Made by a program: the position numbers and the translations under genes. DNA of 64,000 nucleotides from Phytophthora colocasiae (lineage: Eukaryota > Oomycota > Peronosporomycetes > Peronosporales > Peronosporaceae). Below are positions 1 to 9,443 of this stretch, in pieces (positions within the stretch are counted from its first letter, which is position 1; each line of letters begins with the position of its first letter). The notes under the pieces were generated by a model, which saw nothing but the letters and a program-made list of their open reading frames with translations, was not told where the DNA came from and ran no database searches. Location: NCBI GenBank assembly GCA_018806915.1, contig JAGKQI010000031.1:930001-994000 (forward strand). The letters run 5' to 3'.

Positions 1-207
1 ACAAACATTACACACCATTATCTCGAGACCGGCAAATGAAGAGGTACAGTAGACTCAGACTAAGGTTGCCGTTGAACACCAGAGGTTGGTGTTTAAGCCG
101 TTAAAACTTCGAAATGGCTCTTCGTTGGTACTTAAAAGGTATCACGTTGCAGGAATTCCGTGTAATCCGGTAGTACAGACGATCGTCATCGAGGCTGATC
201 ACAATTG
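1..207. other. Left edge, no gene seen
   Basis: No open frame or motif supports a gene here. The stretch ends at the left copy of a 17-bp direct repeat that also occurs at 7147-7163. Confidence 0.5.
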
Positions 208-224
208 GTTATCTTATACCGTAG
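208..224 (+). repeat. Target-site duplication, left copy (17 bp)
   Basis: Identical to 7147-7163. The two copies bracket the SINE-like halves plus the retroelement inserted between them. Confidence 0.6.
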
Positions 225-330
225 GAAAGGAAATTGAAGTTGATTAACTGGTTATTCCTGGTTGCTACTACTTGGCTTGACTATTGAGGTTTTGATTGTG
301 ATTGTGAATTGCTTGAATGGGATATTGAAT

Positions 331-403
331 TTCCTTAGTTGTCTTCACGCACGGCGAGAGGGGCAAATACTTGATTAGTTAGCGAAGCTTGGCTTCTCAA
401 CCC
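331..403 (+). repeat. Split direct repeat A, copy 1 (73 bp)
   Basis: Starts TTCCTTAGTTGTCTTCACGC and ends CTCAACCC; repeated at 732-804. It forms the outer 3' end of the retroelement on its coding (minus) strand. Confidence 0.85.
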
Positions 404-555
404 TAACTAATCCGAATTCGAGTAGATTGTACCCCTCATGGAGAACAGTCTATAAACCCGCTGGGAAACTGAGTTTTGTGGGCAAGCCCAACCCAACTTG
501 GGAGAAAATACTAATCCCCACTTGGAGCACAACCACTTTGGAGAAAGAAAAAAAA

Positions 556-733
556 ATTTCGCGGGAGCCCGGCTCCTTTCTCCGAGGACTATGTGTCCAG
601 GACTATGTGTCCTTCCTTGCGCTGGAACACTTGCTGTTCAGCCAGCGAACTCGCGAATGCCGTGAGTTTCGCCTTTCTTCGGAAACATCCGGTTCGCTTC
701 GCCGCCTAACCGGTTCACCGAACCGTGCACTTT
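556..733 (+). repeat. Split direct repeat B, copy 1 (about 178 bp)
   Basis: Near-identical to about 6863-7040, including GCGGGAGCCCGGCTCC and an AACCGGTTCACCGAACCG stretch. Confidence 0.85.
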
Positions 734-804
734 CCTTAGTTGTCTTCACGCACGGCGAGAGGGGCAAATACTTGATTAGTTAGCGAAGCTTGGCTTCTCA
801 ACCC
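732..804 (+). repeat. Split direct repeat A, copy 2 (73 bp)
   Basis: Matches 331-403 over 73 bp and abuts repeat B copy 1 with a 2-bp overlap. It lies just beyond the 3' end of the recombinase frame. Confidence 0.85.
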
Positions 805-1445
805 CCTTGCGTCCCGGATGACAGATCCGGGCAATCCCAAGTTGACGCTCGAATCATGTGTTCTGCCACATTTCGAAGCATTCCAGGTCTGAGTCTTGTG
901 TACACCGAAAAACACCAGCTCGACCAACGTCCCATCAATTTGATGACCAGCACGCTGCGTCCCGCCGCCAGAAGAGCGCACGCCCCACCGATCCGCAGTG
1001 AGTGCGCCGAATATTCGGTTGGGTCTGCCCCACATGCTTCCGCGGCTCCTTTGATCGTCCTTGCTACCACGGACTTGTTGATCAGCTTCCTTTGCCCTAT
1101 CGACGTCACGTAGGGCCCAGTCTGTTCTCCTCGACTTTGCAGTCGTTGTCTTGCTTGAAGACAAGCTTCTGCGGCTGCAACCGGGCACAGTTCCGGTAGG
1201 CCTGATCGATAATGGCGTATCACGCTTCCTTGTCTTATTCGGTCCCCTTTGTGGGATCTGAAATGTATATCCACGGAGACTCCTCTGGATGATCCCGGTC
1301 CGACCTGGGATCCATGGCGGTCCCGAATGATTACATCCTCTGCTTTTACACAGTGCACGGTGCCGGTTGATGAGTCACGGCTCACTGGTCCCCACAGCTC
1401 TGAGCTGCGGTCCAAGAAGAAGAACCTGAGGAGGATCGACCCCAT
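798..1445 (-). pseudogene. Tyrosine recombinase, catalytic part
   Basis: This integrates the cDNA circle of the retroelement. Visible motifs are an RSSEL segment carrying the first catalytic Arg near the start, AHSLRIGGA (box II His and Arg), GRW and VYTRL with the nucleophilic Tyr near the end. The pattern is that of DIRS/Ngaro recombinases. The N-terminal part of the recombinase lies in another frame (end of the 1382-2362 frame), so one frameshift near 1430-1445 separates the halves. Repeat A follows the stop. Confidence 0.85.
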
Positions 1446-2362
1446 AGGATATCGGTGACCTCTCCATTCAGGTCTGTCCGCTGCCCCATAAGCTGCCGAT
1501 GCATCTCGAGCAGCATGGGTGTGGTGACTGGCTGCTTCCGTTCCACCTGGCTGTGGGTGCGCTTATAGCCTTGAGCAATGAGCTCAAATTCCGGAGTCTT
1601 GTAATTGAGTCGTGCGTTCCGAACGCTACGGTGGGCGAAGGCGACTGCCGCCATCTTGCCATCAAATGTCTGATACTTGTTTCCTCGTCCCTGGGAATTG
1701 TGTCCTTCGAGGGCACACAGTCCTGCGTAGAGACCGACGATACGGGCTTGCCGTTCTTGAGGGAGGCCGTCGATCCACACCGGAAATCCGAACTCACTGC
1801 AGAAGTTCCTCCAGTATCGGAACTTCTTGTCGTACGTGCCGAGTGTAGACTCGTTGATAGCCGCTCGTTTAAGTCGAGTGGTCTCTCTTGATATGTCTGC
1901 CAACCTGTCTGCTCTCTTGGAGGCCAGCTGCGCGAATACGATTCGCTGCATGAAGGGTATTGCAATCGGTATAAATGTCACCACATGACGAAGGATCCCC
2001 ACGAGAGATATCAATCGTTTGTGTGATACGAATCGCTGCTTGAGCGTGTCCTGCACCGTTTGCTTGACCTTGTCAATCTTCCTATGTGGAAGAGTAGCGG
2101 TGGCTTCGGGAATATTCCAGTCGATGCCGACTGCATGGAACTGTTCCGACCACGTGGTGAACTTGCCCTCGTGCCAACCGTCATTCCCGAATACCAACTT
2201 AACCGCATCTCGAAGACGGCGCTCCGCGCGCAGGAGTCTGTCTCCAATGTCCACCTCAATAAGCACGATGTCGTCTACCCACTGGTATATCCACATGGGT
2301 TCTGGTAATCCGAGCACATACGATGTGCCTGCCCGCTGGTAGTGCCTTACTGCTTTCCCCAT
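1382..2362 (-). pseudogene. RT palm/thumb followed directly by recombinase N-terminal domain
   Basis: The frame starts inside the reverse transcriptase. The catalytic box is YQWVDDIVL (residues about 27-35), followed by a thumb segment with SLVGILRHVV. From about residue 165 (ESTLGTYDKKFRYW) the sequence reads as the helical N-terminal DNA-binding domain of a tyrosine recombinase. No RNase H signature lies between thumb and recombinase, where DIRS elements normally carry it. The catalytic recombinase part continues in the 798-1445 frame. Confidence 0.8.
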
Positions 2363-2540
2363 TATGGCAAAGAATCCGGGAGAAGCTGTCCACCCGAATA
2401 CGGCTGATCCAGATACGATACCGACTTGTGATTAGGGAAGGGAGCCCCCCGAATGCGGGTGCATGCCGTTCGTGCACTGGCACGTGGAGGAATGCCTCCG
2501 CAATATCTGCCCCAAGCGCGAAGATGCGACAACCTGGGTA

Positions 2541-3458
2541 TCAACGGCGAAGTTTTGTAACTCGCAAGGCAATATGGAAGAATGCTTCCCACCGAGCGTC
2601 CGGTATCAGCTCGGTGTCTGTGGCCTCGTTCACGGATGCCCCTACGGGGACCGCTAGATTGTGAATGGTCCGACCGTCTTCCGTTATGGGAATGTCTTTC
2701 TTCGGGACTAGCGCAAAGGCGCTCGCTTGAAATCCTGGATCAGCTGCCAGGATCTCGATATTGGCTAGAAGGCAACGGCCTCGATAATAGTCCTTCAAGA
2801 GACGGTGATTCACAATCGCTGCTCCGCTTACAGCGCTTGGGTAATTGGCCGGTAGTGGTCGGACTCCGATCCGTTCCACGTCTGTCCGCCAATGTGGTAT
2901 GACCCCGTGTTCTGCAATTGCACAGAGACGCTGTAACCCTGGATAATCTGCCAAGTGTGTTCGGTACAACTTGGGACGAAGAGCCTTATTGGGACGAGGG
3001 TCCCATGAGGTCTGCCCTCTGAGAATACGTAAGGCTCCTGCAATACCTACATTCGGTAGGTTAACCACCGCGGTCAAGAATTCCACATCAGTGTGAGGGA
3101 TCTCCAAACGATCTGCGTTTGGTTTGATGAACAATGTGTTCTCGCAAAACGGAATGCCGTTGGTTAAGGCTAGGGCCTTGAAGGTACGGAAAATGTCCGC
3201 CGGTACACACCGCGTGATCCCGTTAATGACGCACTCTCTGCTGACGTGTGTGTCAAAAGGAGATGCCTCTGATCGAGCCGTCGTAGAGCGTGTCAAAGGT
3301 GGTGACCGCAACGTCGCCGCCGTCTGTATGTCAGAATGGGACGGAGGTTCACGAAGAAACCGGTGTCGTACTATATGTACCACCCGGTTGTAGTCCGATA
3401 GAACCAGAGACCAGCGGGCTCCCCATTGATCCCGATAATACTCGGTTAATCCTGGCAA
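2541..3458 (-). pseudogene. Reverse transcriptase, N-terminal and fingers part
   Basis: This part carries the RT fingers, with ALVPKKD and GRTIHNLAVPVG segments near the end (residues about 258-283). The RT continues in two shifted frames over 2362-2592, where IAEAFLHVPVHERH and an FGW segment can be read, and then in the 1382-2362 frame. The frame is the same as the RNase H frame upstream (4004-3513), with one in-frame TAG at 3513-3515 between them. RH and RT therefore look like parts of one former polyprotein. Confidence 0.7.
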
Positions 3459-3512
3459 TTCGCCAAATTCACATCCTCGCGATGTTGGGTCCGCCGGGTC
3501 GACAGTGGTAGG

Positions 3513-4004
3513 CTACTGAGTCGACTCCGCTGTGAACGATGTTGTAGCATCCAAATCCAAATCCATGACCCAGTTGCACAGACCATCCGCAGCAACATTG
3601 AATCTCCGCGGCACTGCATTCGCTACTGTCACGCCCGTGTGGAGAAATGTCTCCCGGATAGACCGAATTAGAGGGGCCAGATTTGTAGCGCTGACCCGAT
3701 ATGTCGATAGTGTCAGAGAAATTATCAAAGCTGAATCACCGAAGACGCGTACGAAACCGTTAGGACGGTTTGTTGCTAGCCAATGTAATCCCGCAAGAAG
3801 CCCGCGTGCTTCCATTTCGTTGTTAGTGCAGTCCCCACGGACTGAGCAGGCCAACCACCACGCCGGAAGGCCGGGCGAGGTCCAAACGCAACATGCGAAC
3901 GCTCCTTGTCGATGGGCTCTACGGAACCCACCGTCGAACGCAAGAATGCAAACTTCCGAAGCTGTTGCAGCGTACAAGGGCGCGGTAGTGTAGGTGCACG
4001 GCAC
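3513..4004 (-). pseudogene. RNase H domain located upstream of the RT
   Basis: This is a type I RNase H. The acidic residues sit in FDGG (about residue 25), NNEMEARGLLAGLHWL (about 61-76), FGDSALII (about 87-94) and NVAADGLCN (about 139-147). It shares a reading frame with the RT that follows and with the zinc-finger segment before it (4523-4128). On the coding strand the order is gag, RH, RT, YR. Such a domain usually degrades the RNA strand during reverse transcription. Whether it replaced a lost C-terminal RH is inference. Confidence 0.8.
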
Positions 4005-4127
4005 CGGGAAGACCGACCGAGCTAGGGCTAGCGGTCGGCAACATGGTCAACGAGGTGAAGTAGAGTCGAAAGTCGATGTTGAATAAAATGTAGACGCCTT
4101 CAAACCCTGACTGTCACCTCCGAGGCG

Positions 4128-4523
4128 TCAGTGCTGTAGGTTCGGGTGATCGGTGGCCAATGCGCCGTATTTGGATGTGACGTACGACGTCACCTCCTCA
4201 GGGAGCTGCACCTTCTCGTGAGGGTGCTTGCAGGAACGAAAACTGCAGCCAGTCTGCGTCTGGCTTCGCAGGCAGATCGTCTTGCCGTTGTGCGTGGGGA
4301 TTAAGCGCAGGATGTGCGGTGGAACCGGGGATGTAGTTGTCCGTTCCCGACGCTGTCGACGCGTATTGAGATGGGATCCAGTCGCGGCGGACGTCCCACT
4401 GTGAACCCAAGTCCGAATCAGCGCCCGTTCAATGACGTGGCGCACCATGCGAATATATATCCGGGGAATCATGGGCCATGATGCTACGGGCATCCCTTTC
4501 CAGAAGAGAACCATGCCGACCAT
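4128..4523 (-). pseudogene. gag C-terminal segment with CCCH zinc finger
   Basis: The segment contains C-X7-C-X4-C-X3-H (CLRSQTQTGCSFRSCKHPH), a CCCH zinc finger in the position where gag proteins carry nucleic-acid-binding zinc knuckles. It lies in frame with the RNase H frame downstream and is separated by a frameshift from the main gag frame (stop at 4687). Confidence 0.55.
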
Positions 4524-4686
4524 CGTTAATGGCGTTGAACAACACCGTGAAGACGTGCGAATACAGGTTAATCACAGCATGCACCAAGCTGTCCGGGGCG
4601 TCATCATACAATCCAGCGAGAGAGTCCGTGTGGACCGCGTTGAACACCGAGGCTACGGCTCTCGGATACCATTCAACAGCTGCCCC

Positions 4687-6795
4687 TTAAAGACAGTACA
4701 AAGTAGCACGTAGATCTTCCATAGTACGGATGCTCTCGACCGGACTCGTATCTGCCGAAGCCCATGTCGCTGGGTCGTGCTGCACTGCTCTCCCACCACC
4801 AGCATCCGCTGCCGGCGGCAGGAAATGATCCAATTGACGCGTTCCAAAGTTTACCGCGAACAACATTTTTGCTGTCACTTTCGTGACCCGATACTGGCCA
4901 CGCCTCGTTTCCCTTTGCTGGATTGTAGAGACCCGGTCTTGCCAATTGAGGCGCCAAAACGATGTTAGTTCAGATTCAATGTACCTACCCGCTGGTCTCG
5001 GACCAACTTGAGCCGTCTGATGCACGTTTACTTCCGCTGCGGATGGTCGGAATGCCGATCCTCCTGTCTGGAACTCAGTCGGCGCGATGAACCGCTCCTG
5101 GATGCGGTCGTCATATCTCCACTGGCCCTGTCGAGGTGATGACGAGGGCGCCAAGTATCGAGGAGACTCCTGTCTCTGGCTACGGCCGTGCTCGAGTCTG
5201 GGACTGTCCCAATAGCTATGTGCTGTGGCAACTCCGTCACGGGGGGATGCACGGCTACGGCCGTCGTCATATCCACTAGACCTGGTGTAGGAGGGATCCC
5301 CGTTCGGATGGAGCCCGTGGTCCGGCGGCCGTCCATGCCTCGGTGTGTGGCTGTGGTCAGCACGCTGAGGGCGGCCTGATGGTGTTCTGCGGCCGCGTGA
5401 TCGTGCACGTGATCGGCTACGTGATCGTCTCTCCCGAGATAGACGGCTGGAGGCCGGGCTACGGCTGCGGCTCCGCCGTCGGTGATGTCGGTGTGCACTG
5501 TCGGTATGCACCTGAAGATGAGGTCGACCTTGGGGGGTGTGAGGTGCTGGCTGAGACGGCTTGGCCGGCGAGCGTTGACGCAGCAATTGCTCCTGCAAAA
5601 TTTGTTGATTCGCCGCTTGTGCAGCAAGCATCTGCTGAGTAGTCTTCGTTAGCTCCAAAATCGCCGTCAGCACCGCGTCCGCCGCGGGCGGTGCCGTTGG
5701 AATCGGCATATCCAAAGCCGCTGTTGTAACCGCTGCCGCCGTCGCGGGCTCGGCTGGATTCTCAGACATCGCCGCCCCCGAAACGTCCGACGGTTCGGGG
5801 CGGGGTTGCGCCAGTGGAGTTGCCTGATAGTTGCGCAGCTGAATGATCTGAAACGACAGAGGAAGAGGCCGTCCCTTCGAGAGCCCCGTGGCTAAGATCG
5901 TCGAAGGAGACTCCTCGTCGCTGTCGACGTCCATGTCCATACGTGTCGAGGGTTTGGGAGGTCCCAAGAACTGCTTAGCATACTGCAATGGCGTTATGGT
6001 AATGGCCCGGCCAAACTCCGTCACCACAGCGATCGGCTCCGAGCCGAAGTCCACTGTAGTGTCCGATCCTGCTGGTACGAACGTGTCCTTGAGTAGTTTC
6101 TGTAGCTCTGCATCGGGAATGTCCGGCACAGCTAGTTCCTTCCATCGCGAACGAAAGCGTCGCGCACGTTGGTTGGGTCTGGAGTTAATAGGAACTCCAT
6201 GACACCAGCCGACCATAAACTCGTCTCTCTCCACTCGAGCTTGCCATGCGGCATCACATGGGATCAATACGTACACCGGACTGTTTGTAGCCCGATGCCG
6301 TATCTCCACGAAGCATACGAAATGACTTGCAGGTTGGAGCACGGCCCCGTTGGCCGTACGGAATGATAGGGATCGTTAATGGCGAGGGCCACTGTCCTCC
6401 TCGGCTACGAAGCACGTGTGAAAGCGCACGAACCGGTATAGCATCAACAGGGGACGCTCGTTAATCTCATCTCGTAGGTTCTCGTCCGGGCGAGTCAGGC
6501 GCGTGTAGGGAATAAGCACGTCAGTCTCAGCCAATCTGTTGAGCCCCGCCGGGCGCGGGGGGCATGTGTCAAATTCGCTCGGGTAGAAGATGAGTTCGCA
6601 CATCCAGCCAGGTCTCCGAGAAGAGTCGTCCACGATGAAATCACACGCGGTATCCGGCATGATGTGGCGTGGCTCGCGTAGGCGGACGTAAATGGGCCCG
6701 TCCCACGAGCCGTCCGACAGCTCGTGGGGGCACTCTAGGCGAACGATAGCCTGACGCAGGCTGTCTGCGCGTGACACCGACGCTGGGGGGTTCAT
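4687..6795 (-). pseudogene. gag-like ORF of the YR retroelement
   Basis: One frame runs from 6795 to 4687, broken by a single TAA at 6376-6378. The N-terminal part is globular. A central Ala/Pro-rich part contains a helical Gln-rich stretch, followed by an Arg/Ser-rich region (RRRSRSRSPASS type) and a C-terminal helical domain. No known gag fold is recognised by eye. The call rests on position upstream of RH-RT-YR, the basic RS region and the zinc finger that follows in a shifted frame. Confidence 0.55.
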
Positions 6796-6862
6796 TTTCG
6801 CGGGAGCCCGGCTCCTTTCTCCGTGGACTATGTGTCCAGGACTATGTGTCCGTCTTAAAAAA

Positions 6863-7040
6863 TTTTCGCGGGAGCCCGGCTCCTTTCTCCGAGGAGTATG
6901 TGTCCAGGACTATGTGTCCTTCCTTGCGCTGGAACACTTGCTGTTCAGCCAGCGAACTCGCGAATGCCGTGAGTTTCGCCTTTCTTCGGAAACATCCGGT
7001 TCGCTTCGCCGCCTAACCGGTTCACCGAACCGTGCACTTT
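6863..7040 (+). repeat. Split direct repeat B, copy 2, with a partial tandem duplicate at 6796-6851
   Basis: Matches 556-733. Its first 55 bp or so are duplicated immediately upstream (6796-6851). On the minus strand this is the 5' terminal repeat of the retroelement. Confidence 0.85.
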
Positions 7041-7071
7041 TGGAATGCTAATCATTTCTTATCATCTGGAA

Positions 7072-7146
7072 AGTAAGTCCCCGGAGGGACTCGAACGCCT
7101 GCCAAGTGTTGTGGTGCGTACACCAGTGGACCACCAGGAGGCCCTC
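7072..7146 (-). other. tRNA-like Pol III promoter head of the SINE
   Basis: Read on the minus strand, the segment has an A box and B box spaced as in a tRNA and ends in CGGGGAC. The T-stem and acceptor stem do not pair well (the 5' end is not complementary to CGGGGAC), so this is a tRNA-derived promoter rather than a working tRNA gene. Confidence 0.45.
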
Positions 7147-7163
7147 GTTATCTTATACCGTAG
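7147..7163 (+). repeat. Target-site duplication, right copy (17 bp)
   Basis: Identical to 208-224 and adjoins the 5' end of the tRNA-like head. Confidence 0.6.
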
Positions 7164-7980
7164 ACAGTCTGACGGTCTTCTCTTTTTCTTCTTCATGAAG
7201 AATGTGGGTGGCTACCTCGACTGACTCGAGAATTCCACTCAGTGCACGTCATCATACACGGCGCTCGAGAGTCTCCAGTCAGTGCACGTAATAAAGCTCA
7301 GGTAGTACAGTACTTGTTTTTCATTAGATCGCAAAAAAAGTTATCTGGTTACTGGTGGGGCCACTAAATACACCCCTATAAAGGGGGCTTTCTCTCCCAG
7401 AAAAACGTTTTACCGTAATGCTTTTAAACCACAATTAAGGCGTGGGAGGTGTTTCGTAGCTTTACAACAGCTCTAGGTTGGAGACTGCAATTGTTTACTC
7501 TAGTTCATGCGCATTTTTGAAGTTTATATTTAGATCTCAACGAGCCCTGTGTCACATTTTTTTGTATGGAAAGCTGAACGTGTAGTCAAAGAGATCACTA
7601 TTTTGTTGTGGTGTTGCGGAAATTGAGGTATTCCTCACAAAATCTAGGCAAAAAGCAGTTAGCCATTTGACTTTTCCATTGTAAATGCACAGGAATTCCG
7701 GGCGTACAGTGCTTTCATAGTGCATCTAGCGCCGGTGTTTGCGTCATGATGTTGTTTCATCGTCCTCAGGAGCTCGACGTCGAGTCACTAACTCAATACT
7801 ATAATGTTCACGACCTCCAAGACGCCAAGATTTGCGCAGGATACGACGACACTTCTTCTACTGAACCAGCTGCAGGTAGAGTGAACGTTTGATGAAGTGC
7901 ATTGTACACAACGCGTCCGGAGGAACGGAAACAACCAACACCTTCGATTTATAGTAATCCTCTGTCTGCCCTAGCCCAAT
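7164..7980. other. Upstream region of the lectin gene
   Basis: No ORF or RNA gene is seen in 817 bp. It is more AT-rich than its neighbours and would hold the lectin gene promoter, but no clear core element could be picked out. Confidence 0.4.
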
Positions 7981-8055
7981 ATGTACCATACGCGTCGTAA
8001 ACCATGTGCTCTAAAAGTCTTCGATTGTCATTTCGAGAACCTCATCTCTGTGAGC

Positions 8056-9131
8056 ATGTCATGTGCAATTCAGACAATATTCTGGGCATTATTATCCCTT
8101 CTCCTTGTCAACGGGGTGCTATCAGCTGACGATTCTGTACGATTCAGTAAGAGCTTCGGTGGTTTACAGGGTACGAAGTTCTCGGATCAAGCTTCGGTCG
8201 TAGCAGGGCAAACCGTCGGAGCAATCGCCATTAGAGTGGGTGAACAAGGTGTCGGCGTCTCGTTGAAAGTGAATCGGCCGACAGCAGTCACACTTACTTA
8301 TGGTGGGAGCGGTGGGAAAGCGAAGATACTGAAACTTGCTAAGGGCGAGTACATCACGTCGATGGAGGTGCATCGGGCCGAGAAAAAAGGTCGAACGAGG
8401 GTCTCTTACCTCAACTTCGGTACAAGTGCGGGCAATACAGTGTCGGGAGGGACGCAGACGAAGAGTAAGATCACGATGAAAGCACCCAAGGGGTTCCAGC
8501 TTGGCGGCTTTTTCGGTCAAGGCAATGTTGGGATTGACAAGTTGGGCGTGATTTGGTTGCGTATTTCAACTAAAGCCTCAACGAAAGGGACTACATCAGA
8601 CAGTGAAGTTTCAGAGTCTGCGGCAGATTCTTCTGCGTCGTCAGATTCCAAAGTTTCAACTCGCAAAGGAAGAGTCGATACCTCCGCAGCATCAACTGAA
8701 GCTTCTGTTAAAGGGTCTGACTTCGAGGATTCTGTCGTCGCTGAAAGCTCCACGTCTGCTTCCTCCGGTTTGGATAATGCTGCAGTTCCTAAAAAGAGAG
8801 CCGATAGTACTTTAACATCAGCCGAAGCCTCCGCTGCTTCCGATTCTAATGACCCAGCTCTAAAAAAACGAACCGATACCTCAGCGACGTCAACTGAAGC
8901 CTCTATTGATGGGTCGTTGAAAGACTCTGGCTCCGAGGCGTCTGCCGTCACTGGAACTGCTGCTTCTGCTCGTGCCCGATCTCCTAAACAGGTGACCGAT
9001 ACCTCTTTAGCATCAACTGCAGTCTCTGCAGCTGGGTCGACTGAAGTCGAACCTAGTAGTAGCTCTGCGGCATCTGCTGTGGCGGGTTCAGCGATGACAT
9101 CAGCATCGACATCAACTGATGTATCTACAAA
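8056..9131 (+). pseudogene. Secreted multi-jacalin lectin, 5' part (signal peptide, domain 1, Ser/Thr-rich linker)
   Basis: The ATG at 8056 is preferred to the one at 7981 because it starts a classic signal peptide (MSCAIQTIFWALLSLLLVNG). Domain 1 (about 8137-8568) is a jacalin/mannose-binding-lectin fold: FGGLQGTKFSD, YGGSGGKAKIL, GEYITSMEVH and a LGGFFGQ..GIDKLGVIW close. A 180-residue Ser/Thr/Ala-rich linker with repeats of the 'DTSATSTEAS' type follows. The Ty3/Gypsy element cuts the gene at 9131. The open frame runs 14 residues into the LTR and stops at 9171. The frame resumes exactly at 14735 if the element and one ACAAA copy are disregarded. Such lectins bind carbohydrates; the target here is unknown. 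Confidence 0.85.
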
Positions 9132-9402
9132 TGTCACGTGGTATCGTGGAGACGCAATTGTACAGACTTGAGTTGTAGTCGAGACTTGAGTTGTAGAAAG
9201 TAAAATTGAGAATGAAATTGACGATGATATCAACAATAGCTATCTACTCGTGAAGCTGTCTAACACTGGTTGAATGCAAGTTAATGTACTATCCAGGTGC
9301 AGCTGAAACTTGAGGAGTCTTGCTGTTCGAGCCATGAGGTGATGGCTGAAATAAAACAGCTTGCTGCACGATGATAGCCATGTTGTGGTTGAAACCATGA
9401 CA
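9132..9402 (-). repeat. 3' LTR of the Ty3/Gypsy element (271 bp)
   Basis: TGTCA...TGACA ends, matching the LTR at 14423-14729. It contains two copies of a GAGACTTGAGTTGTAG-type subrepeat; the other LTR has four. Confidence 0.95.
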
Positions 9403-9443
9403 ATCTTTCCCCTGAAGAGGAGCATGCCTTCGCGCGTTTGTCG

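Larger units (their letters stand above)
331..7040 (-). mobile_element. Tyrosine-recombinase retroelement (DIRS/Ngaro-type), RH-RT-YR order
   Basis: The element is read on the minus strand as gag-like ORF, CCCH zinc finger, RNase H, reverse transcriptase, tyrosine recombinase. It is bounded by split direct repeats rather than LTRs: repeat A at 331-403 and 732-804, repeat B at 556-733 and about 6863-7040. On the coding strand this reads B - ORFs - A B - A, the Ngaro-type A1...B1A2B2 arrangement, with a 152-bp spacer at 404-555. No target duplication directly adjoins 331 or 7040, as expected for recombinase-mediated integration. RNase H lies upstream of RT, unlike the usual RT-RH order of DIRS elements. 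Several stops and frameshifts show this copy is inactive. Confidence 0.85.
225..7146 (-). mobile_element. tRNA-headed SINE-like element split by a YR retroelement
   Basis: The 17-bp repeat GTTATCTTATACCGTAG lies at 208-224 and 7147-7163 in the same orientation. Directly inside the right copy, on the minus strand, a tRNA-like head begins with an A-box-like TGGTCCACTGG (7123-7133) and a B-box-like GTTCGAGTCCC (7086-7096). The left half (225-330) would be the 3' part. Without the YR retroelement at 331-7040 the element would be about 210 bp, which suits a tRNA-derived SINE, and a 17-bp target duplication suits LINE-driven insertion. No poly-A tail is evident. That the two halves belong together is inferred from the shared duplication and near-equal distances (106 bp on each side). 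Confidence 0.55.

Noticed and set aside
427..783. 118-codon plus-strand ORF
   Set aside because: It falls in the split repeats of the YR element; the same peptide recurs at 6830-7051 because repeat B is duplicated.
7072..7146. Functional tRNA gene
   Set aside because: A and B boxes are present but acceptor and T stems do not pair, and it sits at the edge of a SINE-like repeat.
8517..9236. 239-codon minus-strand ORF opposite the lectin linker
   Set aside because: Low-complexity Ser/Thr codons read as Val/Asp/Glu on the other strand; a shadow.
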